DNA of 64,000 bases from Phoronis australis. Taxonomy: Eukaryota; Phoronida; Phoronidae. Location of the stretch: the NCBI GenBank assembly GCA_002633005.1, contig NMRA01000069.1:1059786-1123785 (forward strand), read 5' to 3'. Under the pieces are notes generated by a model. The model had not been told where the DNA came from and made no database searches. It saw only the letters and a list, made by a program, of their open reading frames with translations. Numbering within the stretch: position 1 is the first letter of the stretch; each line of letters begins with the position of its first letter. Shown piece after piece: positions 13,384 to 25,888 of the stretch. The translations under genes and the position numbers were made by a program.

Positions 13384-16057
13384 ATGAAACTTGACCACGA
13401 GAGAGCGCGATACTCTCGCAAACCCTTGCTTCTTGGTTTCTCAACAACAAAGAGCTCTGATTTAATGGAAGCAGTCGAAAAAGCTGTTCCTGAAGAACAT
13501 TTGAAGCACTTTGAGGGAAATGTCGCGATCGAAACCAAGGAAACCTCGAAGTTTTCATGTGATGAGTGTGGACTCACAATGCCGTATGATTACTTTGGAA
13601 ATCAACCACCGTTTTTGAAGTCTTTTGTGTAAGGTCTTGTCCCCGACACGGCACTCATGATTCACTTCAGATGATGATGATTGTTGTCTGAGAGTACAGC
13701 CTACAGGCACCTTTAATCAACCATCGACGATATACTATAATAAAGAGTATATCTTCTAGGGCTGATTAAAAGTACCTGTGCAGAGAGTTAGTCAGCCAGC
13801 TATCTAGTATCTGTATCAAGACTATTATTATCAAAATAAAGCTAGGTTGGATGGTGCAAAGATACCCTTTGTGCCTTTGTGGCTTTGTCATTGTGTGAGA
13901 CACAGACGTCCTCAGCTTCTGATCGTCCCCAATACACTATATAATACTAGTAGTATTCTATATATAGTAGTGTGTTGGAGACGGTCAGAAGTTGAGGACG
14001 CCTGTGGTGTGAGACACTCTGGTGTTCACGTTCTTGGTACTTGGTAGAGCGCCTGTTGCAGTGTTGCATTGGAAAAGTGGGACTGTTGTAGATGTGCTTC
14101 CAGTGAATCGTGTGACTCACCCTCGGTTTTACATCAAAATCTAGCACATACAACCTTCCTTAGATTCAAATGACAAATGTGATCTCTTGTCTGTTACAGC
14201 GGTTTAAAAGAAACAAACTGATAATTAAATGCCATTTTCTAACATCGCTCTCATTTTTGTAACAAAGTCAAGTCTCATAGTTAGGTTTTTTAAAGTGCTT
14301 TGGGTCATATCCAGGTTAAAGGGACATCATTGTTTTTACCCTTGAAAAATTCATTTTTGGTGTTATGTGGATGGTCCAGACTTTTTGTAGTATTTAGCTT
14401 TGACAAGATTGAGCTATAAAACAATGAAATCCATTGTGCTGTTATGATTTGATTCAAATTGCCAATTCTGGCTGGTGTCTACTAGATGTTACTGCAGTCA
14501 GGGCAGATGATTTTCAGTTAAATTCTCTAGTTAATACTCTGTCAGTTCTTGAGTGCGATTTAGTTTGGAGCTTGTTAACAGAGTATTTTGTTGTGAATGA
14601 GAACATTCAAAAAATCACCTTGCTCGTCGATATTGTCTCTTCAACCATCTTGAGTCACTTTTCGTGTTGGTTTATCCTTTCCTGCCAATCGTATTGGTTT
14701 CAAGATAAGTGTTCACCATATAGATGACTTTTCTAACTTTGTTGCATTAAAGGTGTATACTTTTTTAATTCCAGGACCCTGGAAGAAGCTTATTTGATGA
14801 AGGACCCGTTTTCATCTGACATCGGTGTGATTGTTCTGGGGTCTCACTGCTCACTGTGCCACAAGCCGGTTTGTGTATCAGTGGTAAGAAGGGGGTGTCA
14901 CTGTCCCTAAAGCACTGACAATTACAATGAAATTAACATGTGTCACTGAAACTGAAGGTTCCTGGGATGCTTATGTTCAGATAGATCTGTAGCTGCAGGC
15001 TCACATGAGTGTCACTGTGTCAAAAGGATAACGAAAACGCTATCATTTTAGCCCAATGAGCTGTCCGCAAAAGGGTCATTTTTGCCAGTAGTTCGTTTGG
15101 TCACCTGCCAAGTCACTTTTAAGAGAAAATTGATTTCAAAACATGCTCAGTCTCTGCAATCACAATGATAGAACAAGGAAATGGCTTCTTATCAACGCTC
15201 AAATGTCCTTTGAAGCAATGGGTCTGGCTATAAGAGTGCTAGTAAGAAGACAAGCAGAAACGCCAATAGTTTTAGGGGTAACTCAAAGCTCGTGCAAAGT
15301 GCCACCAAAGGTGACCCATTTGCATTACTGGCATCTTAGTGCTAGAGCGAAAACATTACAGCATGTTAGCCTGCATGTGAACAGGGTATTAAGATGCTGC
15401 ATGGAGGTGAGCGACCTCGAGGTGCAAGAGGCTAACATTCGTGGTAGCCATAAGGAACACAATGAGACCAACTGTATGAGGTCATTGTGATGTCAAAGGT
15501 CAGGGAGGCATTTCCCCAAAAAAACAAGGCTGCTATTGTCAGTGACATTTGTGGTAAGAATAGTGTGTGATCTTGATTTGTATCTGTATTATTATGGAAC
15601 TAAAACAATGAATTGCGTGTTTCAACAAAATTTATTAATCAGAAAATTAATGTTCTTTGTTTAGCCATCTTTTTCTCCATGTTGTGAAACAAGCCAGCTT
15701 TTTCTCTCTTGGCTGTGCCATCCAAACATTGTTCAAAACTAGCCATAGCAACGGTGACCATTAGATGAGACCCTGCCTATAGATACACCTTATGGGTGTG
15801 CATCAATTTCTAAATTTAGGTACAAGCTTAAGACACCCCCTTGTGTGTCAGATATTTTGTGTATCCCTGGAGTGCACCTGTCAGACTGTTTTTGGCTTTG
15901 CGAAATTCAGTAGCGTTACTTGGTATTCTTCCAGGACTGCAGCGTCTTCTACACCAGACGATTCTGCTTACCTTGTGTACAAGGTAACTTGGAAGAATTT
16001 CCCCAGGAGATCAAAACGGAGCTTCTCAATCGCAAAAAGAAGCAAGAAACACAATGA
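13384..16057 (+). CDS. CDPF1: CDPF1 homologue (cysteine-rich DPF motif domain-containing protein 1)
   Basis: Small conserved eukaryotic cysteine-rich protein of unknown molecular function. Exons: 13384-13628, 14775-14883 and 15935-16057, with GT-AG junctions, phases 2 and 0, 158 residues in total. The family core begins at residue 58 with SCDECGLTMPYDYFGNQPP (Cys59, Cys62), then LEEAYLMKDPF containing the DPF signature (residues 92-94). It continues with VLGSHCSLCHKPVCV, then DCSVFYTRRFCLPCV and FPQEIKTELLNRKKKQ before the stop. The paired cysteines suggest zinc binding. About 44 residues precede the first CxxC beyond what the human protein has. A downstream ATG (residue 28) is an alternative start, so the N terminus is less certain than the rest. 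The gene diverges from the PTP-PEST gene and converges with tafazzin. Confidence 0.93.
13901..14006. mobile_element. Short foldback hAT-like MITE in CDPF1 intron 1
   Basis: A 106-bp near-palindrome whose ends read CACAGACGTCCTCAGCTTCT and, inverted, CACAGGCGTCCTCAACTTCT. It is flanked by a perfect 8-bp direct repeat GTGTGAGA (13893-13900 and 14007-14014). The 8-bp target duplication is typical of the hAT superfamily. It is the smallest of three copies of this family in the window and has no coding capacity. The reading frames through it are palindrome artefacts. Confidence 0.85.
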
Positions 16058-16136
16058 CACCTGATGTGGATTGTGAAAGTTATTCAAGGGAGAGAACATC
16101 ATTGTTTGTGAGATAATCCGGAGCCAACTGGACATC

Positions 16137-16259
16137 TCAGTTTCTTGTGCAAAAAAGCTCAGATTATCCATAGGATAACAGTGTTGTGGAATTGCATGTC
16201 AGCTTTCTTGTGCGAAAAAGCTCAAATTATCCATGGGATAACTGTGTTGTGGAATTGCA
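16137..16259 (+). repeat. Two-copy tandem repeat (about 62 bp) in the CDPF1 3' UTR
   Basis: Copy 1 (16137-16197) and copy 2 (16199-16259) share TTTCTTGTGC, AAAAAGCTCA, ATTATCCAT and GTGTTGTGGAATTGCA with a few substitutions. The repeat starts 80 bp after the CDPF1 stop codon. Confidence 0.8.
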
Positions 16260-16833
16260 AGTGAATTCCTGTGTCACCAAAGGAGATTAAAATACCTAGA
16301 TATGTGAAGTAAATGGTGCGGTTTTCAAAGTCTTCTGATAAATTTCAGGATTGCTGTTGCAGTACAATGCGACATTAGTCAACATCTGTGGCAGAAATTA
16401 GATGAAGGGATATAGTGTTCCTCTAAGTGCTGATACGATGAGCAGATAACTGACAGTTGTTTGGGAAAAAAGAATGCTGTTTTCAAGAATTGTAGTTCGT
16501 GAGAAAGACGATACAGCTTCCGCGAAAAGATTACATGCGATAGAAAAGAGGTCTGGATGTCTTCTTGGCTATAACTCAATGAGAGTTAGAAGCTTTTTCT
16601 ACTTTTACAGTGAAAGCAACACTTCTTTATGTAGCCTTTGCTTAAAAGAAAATTCCCTGCTCATCTTGGGACATTTTTCACGACTGATTATCGTTTCCCT
16701 AGCCCTCTGCAAGACCTATGCACGCAAGAAAAGAAAGATTATGTGAACGTCCTAGCAGAAGGCCCACTTCTCCTGTTCAGATGGATTTCTGTTGTGCAAA
16801 CACAATGACCGACACAGGTCATTGTATCTGCTC

Positions 16834-16839
16834 AATAAA
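16834..16839 (+). terminator. Candidate poly(A) signal for CDPF1
   Basis: AATAAA in the context CTCAATAAAAGTG, about 780 bp after the CDPF1 stop, on the coding strand. It is the first canonical AATAAA I noticed downstream. The assignment is inferred from position only. Confidence 0.4.
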
Positions 16840-18818
16840 AGTGTATACAGGCATATAATGTGGGGGGGTTAATAGACCATGTACATCACATTTATATTGT
16901 TGCATGCATAGTATGGTAAATAAACAGGGAAATTATTTGTCACTGAAAATGTATATATTTAACCAGATTTTTTTCAAGTAAAAGTTAACATAAAAATGGT
17001 TGCTTTCCTCCAACATGAAAGTTAGCCTGCCATTAATGATATGTTTTTGTTCAATACTTATTCACTGCTGCTAGAGGCATGTCTGAGTGCTGCAAATGAC
17101 AAATTATGTACAATTGTCCCAAAGTCTGAGACAATTCAATTGAATTGTTTAATCAAAAATATTTCTTCCACTTTTATTATTTAAGTAACTTGTTTATACC
17201 ATTAGCAATCTAGGATTTGCTATTAAAAATATAAAAATGTGATTGACCTTATCAATACATGCAATAGCAGATTATATAATATTTCACAAATTACATTAAA
17301 ACGAACATCACTGTCTCGGCAATCCATGGCACATCAAATAAAAACAAAATAAAACAGATTTCAAATCATACTTCTATTAAAAATTAGACTCTGGCATGTT
17401 TTTTCTATTACAAATTGGAAACCTCCAATAAATTATTTTTAAAACGCCTTATTTCTAACTTTTGGAAGAAAAATGAGACAACATGACGTGTATTAAACAA
17501 TCCGATTAATATTAAATACCTGGGGCTTTTGTGAATGGTCCTTGCTGATCTGATTAGTCCCGAAACCTGCACCTACAAGTGCCTTTGGAACAGTTTTGAC
17601 TTGAAACAAGGAAGTGTACAACAAAGCTAATCACTCAAAGAGTGAACAACGCTTAAATTAAGAGCTAAGTTTCGAATACTAGGAGAAATCATTTGAAGGC
17701 TAATGTAATTTTGCCAAAATTGGGAAATACTAGCTTGGACTTAAGGATCTATCATCCTAACTTGAAGAACCAGAGATGTTAAAATTTATCACATTCCAGC
17801 AAAGAAAAACTTTCAAAATCAAAAAGAAGCATCTCATTTTTAGAACTTTATTAGCTCTGCGAACCTGTTCCACGAGCATCGTAAAAGTAATTAGAAAACA
17901 AAGTTCAACTGACATACTTTCTGCGCCTGTTCTGAGCCTCCAGCAGACTCGTATTACTCTTGGATAGCGCATATGTACAGGTCTAAAGGAAACATCCGAA
18001 AATATAACCGTTTTGTACTAAAAACATGAACAACTAGGTCAAATAACGAACCAATGGGGGTTGATCACGTGGAACGGATTACTTTTGTCATTCTCTAGTT
18101 ATACCAGCAGGTACTTATTTGCAGCAGGTGGTATAGGGGGACACATGACTTCATGAGACGACCCCTCCCATTCCGCTACAGGTAAATAGTATATGGTGCC
18201 ACATAACCACTTCCCTCATTGCAACTTGAAAGCAACCGCGTTAAGCATTTTGATACAATGAATGCCAATTCTTGGATAAACTTGGAGGTAGTTTAGTGAT
18301 TTATAAGTAAAATTTATTGTTAAAGAGCATCAAAAATTTTCAATGCACATTTGTTTGGCAAAACCATTTTCCATTAAAAAATACTTTCACAAATGTCAAT
18401 TCACCTACCAAATCATCCAAGAATGTCAATGATTATTGACAATCCCTTCAATGTTGCTAAAATCGTTGCTTTTTGCCATTTGCGAATATTTGGATTTGAC
18501 ACAAATAGGACACAAAGTTTGATTTTTTCAACGTACACAATCTCAAAAATGAAGTTTGACGAAAGCAGGAGATATAATGACCACGACCTTTCTGTGGATC
18601 AAGATTTAATTTTCCGCCATTCCTTTTAGAGAATACAAAGACAAGGTTTTGGAGATTTTTATAACTGGATCAAAGATCATGATTTGTTTCCATATATCAC
18701 TTGCAAACATTTGAATTCTTAAGTGTTCAATGTGCCAAACACGGGTCCAGCATCTTTAAATGAAAAATGGTGATCGTATTCGCTTAAAAAAATTACAATA
18801 ATCAAAAACCAGTTTTTG

Positions 18819-21800
18819 TTATAACTCGGCGTTTTTCTTCTCTCCATCTTTGCTGTGCCTCAAGTCTACATCCTCGCTGAAACAATCCTCAGTAGAGTCG
18901 TCGTAACTGCCCAAAACATCTGCTTGTGGCAGTTGGCGATCACAACTCGTCTCCAAAGCACCATGTCGCCCCTTAAGTACATGATCAGACTTAAAATTCA
19001 CGGTTCTATAGTCAACACTATTCGCTTGTCCATCATCCACACCAGCAGTGCTGCCACCACTTGGTCTAATCTCGAGGTCATTAACTTTGGCCACTATCAC
19101 ATTTGTGGCTCCGCGTTTGGTTTGCTCTCCAACCGAGGCTGCAACACCTGGCGAAGAAAACTTGTCCATGTTTGACGATTTATCAGTTCCGAAGTGCAAT
19201 GTATGCAGTTTCTCTGTTGCCTGGCGTAGAGATTTGAATTCCTGCTGAATAACATCCGTTATGGCCTTCCTCATTTCCATCTGAAAGTAAGAAGGCCTCA
19301 TTACAAGTATGCTAAGGCACAAAAGAAGTTGCACAAGAAATAAATACGGTAAAACCTCACCAATTTCAGACAAAAATAATACTTAGCAGTTTTTCATTTT
19401 CTCATTATTGTGAATGGTGTTAGCTATGGTAACAAACCTTGAACATGTACGGTAAATGCATTCCATTTTTGCAACATATCGTTTGTGGGATAAATAAAAA
19501 AGTAAAAATTCAATTGTCTATCACATTAGGTTTTAAATTATTGAGATTTTACTGTCACAGTGCAGCTTGAGCATATGGATGGGTTTGTGCCATCAAACAT
19601 TACCAAAGTTGTTCATGGTCATGCAGAAAGGATAAAATTCCTTCCACAAAAACTCAAATACAACAGCCTCCTTTATTAAGCAACATGTGTTGTTAGAGGT
19701 GAATTCTAACAATATCAACCCCTCTGCATAGGTATCCTAGGGAGCTCAATGTGGTTTTAGCGTGATGCATGCCCTTAATAAATGGAACATCTCTACACAC
19801 CTCAGACTGGATGTCCCCCCTCCCCAGGAATTAGTCATTGGATGCACATGACCCGATGTCACAGCCATTCAAGTATCCCCCTAGTACTTACAGGACTTTT
19901 GTTGGCGCCCCTCATGTTTTGAAGCAGCTCGCTGAAGTCCATTGGGGTTCCAATGTTGACGGTGACTTTCTGAGGGAAAAGAAACAGATGGCTGAGTTCC
20001 ACGCATAATTCATTTATCAAATTATCAGCGAGCTGCAGCGTCAAGTAGAGCAATCGTACTATGTCAAAGATTTCAATGGTCCATTGAAATGGATCAACAT
20101 GTTTGCATGGAAGAAAGTACTTTACACTTGTGCTGACCTTAAATCCACTAGCAAAATATTGTAATTATCAGCATACCTAATTTTTTAATTAATAAACATT
20201 AAAACTTAATTCCAAGAAAGTTACGTATACAGGTAGAAAACACATCCGACTTGGCTACGAACATGTGTGTTCACAAAGTAAGTCGAAAAATAGTGTTTGA
20301 TTTGCTGTTGATTGACAAAAAAGTAAGTTGGAAGTTTAATTAATTTTACAATATCTTACTCACTTTGAATATCCTGGGAATATAGGGTGATCTGTTTGGC
20401 AGAATGTCATCGATTCCTACAATAAAGATAAAAAACTAGTAAGATTAAGAAATGCTTGCTGTGGCCTCAGGTGTTGTTAAACAACAATTGAGGCCAAACA
20501 AAGCACAAGTTTATTCATTATCCAATGGTTTTCACTAAAGTCAAAATGTGAAATGCATCCCACTGGATATTTGACAAGGCTTAAAAAGTAAAACAGTATG
20601 GCACTGAATAATACCACCACAATTTCTCCTGAATAATAACTGCACAAAAACAGTGACCAAATGATGAGTAATGACAAGTGTAATTTGGTAAACAAAATAA
20701 AATTGTTTTTGTGTTATTATTAAGAGGAAAGTTGATCAAAACTGTGGGCGCACACTCGTCCCTCAACTCTGTGGGGGACAATGTCATTAGCGCAGTTCTT
20801 AAAAGGATTACGAAGCCTTGTTCTAGAGACTTCACCCAAAACTGTGTCAGGTACCTTCTCTGCACAGTTAGTGTCTCATCTGACAGGTGTCAAAGCATTA
20901 TTCGGCTAAAAGTTGACATAATGCTACAAAGGTGTCCATTGACACAGATCAAGTGATATTTACAGCACATTGTTTATTAAACACAAATGGCATTAGTAGG
21001 CTAAGGTTTAGCTAGAATCCTGGCAATACTGACGCCGAATTCTTTACATCAAAATTCGTTCACACAAAACTAGAATAGAAAATGCCGAAAATAAACTAGC
21101 TTTTAAGTATAGACCCTACGTTCAAAAGCATAAAACAAATGATCAAAAAGTCTTGTTATGTAGTCATATTGGTTGTCTTATAAGTAATTATTGTGACATC
21201 AATAACTAAAATGCAAATGTCGTGACCAATCATGGACGATCATCTGTAGGCACTTCATGGTAACAAAGCTGATATGCCATCTGTATTGGGGTCAGACGAT
21301 AAAAAGGTGAATCAGCAGTCTGATGAGCGTTCACATGGGACCTTTTCCTGACATCTGATCTGCTTCCAGACTGGTCAGCATGTGAACGCTGTATACCAGT
21401 GTTCCAGTTTTAGTACGTACCCATGTGCCACATTGGTAGTACGACAGGAGTGATCTTACTTTCAGCTATCAGGCGCCCTACGCCCCACTTCAGGCGCAGA
21501 TACTCCTTCGTCATATTTACTTTGCCTGGAAAATGTAGGGCCACATTCAGCTCTATGGGTATTTAGACAGACATCATTCATTTAAAGAGCTCTACAATGC
21601 TTCCATAAGGATTCTATTGCTCAGATCCCGACAGCATGTCCACATTTCAAGGTTTCTCTAACGACATTGTCTAGATGATTCTCTGGCTCCACTTAATTGA
21701 CTCTACTAATTCAGCTTGATCAAGTGACTAAGATACGTCACCGGTTCTCAATGAAAACGTCCAGCTCACAAACCAAACAGATGTCATTTGCATCTTGAAG

Positions 21801-24800
21801 CACAGGTAATAACTCTTTGCTTATGCTTGACTAATTTCCATTTATGCTGGGTACTCTCCTGGCCCCATTCATTCCGTTACTGGCAGGATAAAAGCAAGAC
21901 ACACTAGATGGGACGTGATCTTAGAGTGTGAAGTATCAGCTTACCTCTTAGGTTTTTGCTGAATGTGAAACTCACTCCATTCACAGACAAGCAAGTTTTT
22001 AACATCATGGTAATCTCACCTGGGACACCAATTTCGGACAAAATCAATTACCAAAATTGCATGTTTTACATTTTTCAAAAACTTCTAAAAAGGTTGTGGT
22101 TTCTCAAAACATTGACTGATGGAAACTCTGTTCAAGAATTTAGATGTGGTTTAGTGTAGAATTATTTTAAGGAAAACAAGTCTGTCCGTCATGTTGTGTC
22201 CTGAACTGGTAAGCTTCTACCTTACCTCCAACATGGCCGCATTTTTGTGAGGCATTTTTGTCAACCATAGAACTCTTTTCAACACGAATCACAGTGCATT
22301 GCTATAAGTACACATGCTCCATCAGCAACAGACATGCCCACTTCACTTACAGCAAAGTAACAGAGCTGCAAGCCACAGACTATATCAGCAGTTACTAAGC
22401 AAAATGAGTTCCGACTTGCAGCTCATGCAGAGGGTGAACAAGAGCGCCACACTGTGGCATGAAAAAGAAATGACTGCATCTGAACAGAATGTTGTGGGTC
22501 AGGCACAAAGACAAACCAAAAAAGATGGCGTCAACGCACATCAGCATTAAGTAGGGGACACTTGTATATTTAGAGGAAATGTTCTTGGCTGTCGTCTGTT
22601 ACATCACAATGATATATGGCAAATTTCAGATTTTTTCAGCAATTTAATCAATGAAGGGAGAATAACATGATCATATATTAAATACAATACAGGTTGTACA
22701 GTATCACCACCATCAGACGATGCTTTTAGAAATAGTGGGCATTCACAGCAAACCTTTGAAGAATTGAAAAAACAATTTTGGTAGTTTAACTTATGTCCAA
22801 AATTGGTGAGATTTTACTGTTAGTACAAGAGCTGAGCACAAGGGTATTTATTGTTCAGTTAACTCGGGCCAATCAGAATGAGAGATTTTATCATCAAAGT
22901 GAGGCAAAATTCCACTTCTCTGAAGGGAAGCATCGATCATTGTTCGAGTCTCGGACAAAAGATTTCCAAATTGGTCTTCTTCACTTTTTAAAGGCTCCTA
23001 ACAACAATGCGGTGAATGGCTACAGTTTCACAATATATTGTGCAATCATGGTAGATATGATAAACAACATAAGACTGAAGAAGCTTTTATTTTGTGTTAA
23101 TCTTTAAAAAATGAAAAAAGAAAACTTTTACTCGTCCACTATGTCGTGTATTGGCGAGATTTTACAGTGCATAAAGAACATAACAACTATCGACTACTAC
23201 CTTCAGGAAAGATGTGAACCCAACCCCCTCTGTTGAGCTGTTCCAGAACAAAGTCCATGCTCCTCTGATACACCCCATTGCCCCTGACGACGGGCACGAC
23301 CTGGCCATAGCTGAAGAACCAGTTTAAGTATTCGTTGGTGAACATGATGTCATGGCCTCCGAGCGCCCATCGCATACGGTCAACATTGGTTATGTGTCTC
23401 ATTTTCAACAAACCTGGATATTAAAAAAACACACCAAATTACAGGCAGACCAAGGCTATGTTCTGTAGACCCAAGATGCTTGCGAATCACTTGCAGAAAT
23501 GGAATTCAGTAAATTCTATCCCATAATACAACAATTCATGGTCACCCACTGATAACTTCAGTGGCCGCCATTTTGCTAGCGTACGCTTCTAGTAAGGTGT
23601 CTAGCATACTCGGTTTGGATTTTAAATGCAAGGTTCAAACGTGAATGAAACCTACCCAGACATCTGTATAATGTATTTAATACTACTAAATCATGACGAA
23701 AATATACTATAATGTTAGAACAGCTACGCCTGGAACAGAATGAGATAATGCACAGTTTGTCTCAACATCACAGTTTCCAAAAGTAGTAGCCATCACAGGA
23801 ACAGAGCGACTCTTGATGGTAACCAGTGTTCACCAAAGAGAGGTTCATCAAGACAAGATTATAGTTACTAACAGTGACCAGTGGTCTGTGATATAATAGA
23901 CTCACCAAGCAAGAGAGGGTCGTCAATGCAAGAATCATTCTCACAGATATTGGCCAGTGGTCAATGAGAGAATATACTCACCGAACAAGAGAGGGTCATC
24001 AAGACAAGAGTCATGGTTACTGACTGTGACCAGTGGTCTGGAGGGCTGACGGTGTTCAACAAGGTCATGCAGTACTTCTTTGTTGTATACTTTCACCTTG
24101 TTAGCAAACTCTGAAACACATCAAGCTCAACAATAATGAAGCAAAACAAGGAAACTTCTTAACAAGGGAGGGATGCTGTGAAACTACTGGACCCTACAAA
24201 TGACATGAGAACAATCACCGTCGATTTGGATTTTGGATTTGTTTAAAGACAATATAATTACAGGAATAACATATTTCTGTCGGATATTTTTCAAACAAGT
24301 CTCATTTTAACAATTTATAAATTTAAAATGATTTTTACATCACGCCTCTAAAGATCATTACAACTTCTACACAGTGTTGCCTTATCTAGAAATTCCTAGA
24401 TTGTCCTCTGCGATGTAGGAATATTCCTACATCATGCAGATTCACGCATGATTCAGAATAATGACACAATAATGTGTGAAACCAATACATTGCTGCCAAA
24501 TATGCCTGGGGTCTTCATCAAATTATTATATCATACTTATCACAGATATTCATCCATGAGGTATAATAATTTGATATTAACTTTTATGAATTAAATTCAA
24601 AGCAGCCATGAAGTGCAACAATTGATTTAGACCACTCGACACAAGTTGGTCTTAGCAAACAACTGATCGTTCGTTATCAGAAGTGATTTCTGGGTTTCGG
24701 CAAAAAACTGACAAGCAAAGTAAGCCATCGTCTCGAGCAATTGCTATTTGGTGAACTGCTAATTCTTTCAAAACCATGAAAATAACCTCCATATACTAAT

Positions 24801-25492
24801 ACCACCACGACTTTTGTGGTTTTATCAGTGTGAGGCACAATTCGACGAAAAGCTTCCAGCATTGTGACCATTTGTGGTAAGAATTACGTCTTACATGAGA
24901 CAAGTCAAATAACGTCTCACAACACCACTGTCTCTACTCAGAAACTTGAGAATAAAAAAGCTTCTGTCATGCTCTTGAGAACACAGAGAAAAGTTGCATA
25001 ATTATGAAAATGTTTCACACCTATCATAATTTTAGCACAGCCGCCAAAAAGACCGTAGATAATTCGACTTTTCCTGAACCATTTCGCCAATTTAGCTTCA
25101 TCAAACAACCATGAATGTGTCAATTTCGATCCCCGTTTCTTCACGCTATTGCACTTATCCATAAGCATTGTAACTGACGACTTATAAAACCAGAGCAGAA
25201 CACAATGTGTTTACATCCGATCAACGTAAACACGAGAGAACGACCGACGAAATCATGTAGTCCAATGAACCGGATATCAGACTTATCAGAACAACTGACC
25301 GGAAGACGAAAGGGACAATGGCTCATGTCGAAATAGCAGCCGATTGAAAATGGTAGCACCCCGGGTCTCACCTATCCATACTTTGCACGTAACACCCACT
25401 GCAGTGATTATTGCTTTGCTTGACCTTCTCCACCGAAGCGAAGCTGTGCCAGGGGCAGGCGCTCTCCATTTAACAGTGCTTGATTGCGCCAT
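18819..25492 (-). CDS. TAZ (TAFAZZIN): Tafazzin (monolysocardiolipin / cardiolipin transacylase)
   Basis: Transfers acyl chains between phospholipids to mature cardiolipin on membrane leaflets facing the mitochondrial intermembrane space. Seven minus-strand exons: 25372-25492, 23982-24110, 23201-23413, 21421-21525, 20364-20416, 19892-19969 and 18819-19280. All junctions are GT-AG in consistent phase; the product is 386 residues. Exon 1 gives the N-terminal hydrophobic anchor region ending CKVWI. Exon 2 carries [15 protein letters not shown] with the acyltransferase HX4D motif (His73, Asp78). Exon 3 gives [20 protein letters not shown] and WVHIFPEG, the glycerolipid-acyltransferase FPEG block (residues 152-155). 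Exon 4 gives [14 protein letters not shown] and [10 protein letters not shown]. Exons 5-7 complete the conserved region at about residue 263. The remaining 123 residues (264-386) are hydrophilic and acidic, and extend past the usual tafazzin end (about 262 residues in the common human form). The gene is divergent with RYBP and probably shares its promoter. Confidence 0.95.
23834..23965 (-). repeat. Two degenerate duplicates of the 3' part of tafazzin exon 2
   Basis: Directly downstream of exon 2 (donor at 23982) lie two more copies of the sequence encoding the HX4D region. Copy B (about 23906-23965) reads [18 protein letters not shown] in the matching frame and keeps a strong donor (CTTG then GTGAG). 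Its catalytic His is Asn and an in-frame TGA lies just upstream. Copy C (about 23834-23890) reads PLVTVSNY, then loses frame by a 1-base indel, with a weaker donor. Spacing is 76 and 72 bp. No acceptor precedes copy B, so these look like non-functional exon copies or decoy donors. Confidence 0.8.
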
Positions 25493-25888
25493 TAAATTAC
25501 GATAACACCGTTTCTACTCCGTCTGGCTCCAGTTTTTTTCAACCTGTGGTATCCTACATCGCCATATTTTTTGTTTGGTGTCACAGATATCAAAAGTGGG
25601 TCAAACCAGATCAGCAACATATTAGGACCGTTTCTTGTTTTAACATTTTTATCCAAATCATACTGCAATGCCACTGTGGCAGAACGAACAATTCTTTGCC
25701 AGAAAAATACATAGACCAAAGACTCGGGCACAGTATTCGAAATTGGGTCATTGATTCTTCATCCTGACTGGATAATTCCTCTCACGTGACACCTATTTCC
25801 TGCCATCTTTTGACTTTGTTATTTCTTGGAGTTCCCCACGAGGGGACTGCATCAGATAAAATAAAAATTCCAGGGATATTTATTCAAA
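25493..25888. promoter_or_regulatory. Bidirectional promoter region between tafazzin and RYBP
   Basis: The 396 bp between two divergent start codons hold no recognised exon, so both promoters and 5' UTRs should lie here. It includes CTCACGTGAC (an E-box CACGTG) near 25783. The start codons are read from sequence; regulatory function is inferred. Confidence 0.55.

Larger units (their letters stand above)
16058..18818. other. 3' region between convergent CDPF1 and tafazzin
   Basis: No exon was recognised. The stretch holds the CDPF1 3' UTR with a tandem repeat, a candidate poly(A) signal at 16834-16839, AT-rich sequence, and at its right end presumably the tafazzin 3' UTR. A minus-strand AATAAA (TTTATT at 18313-18318) lies about 500 bp past the tafazzin stop. 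Short reading frames here show no family motif and are treated as chance. Confidence 0.5.

Noticed and set aside
18819-18836. C-terminal KKNAEL as an ER retrieval signal of tafazzin
   Set aside because: It does not match a KDEL-type consensus, and tafazzin is a mitochondrial protein.
23187-23411. Stand-alone 74-residue acyltransferase-like gene
   Set aside because: It is tafazzin exon 3 with intron sequence read through at its end.
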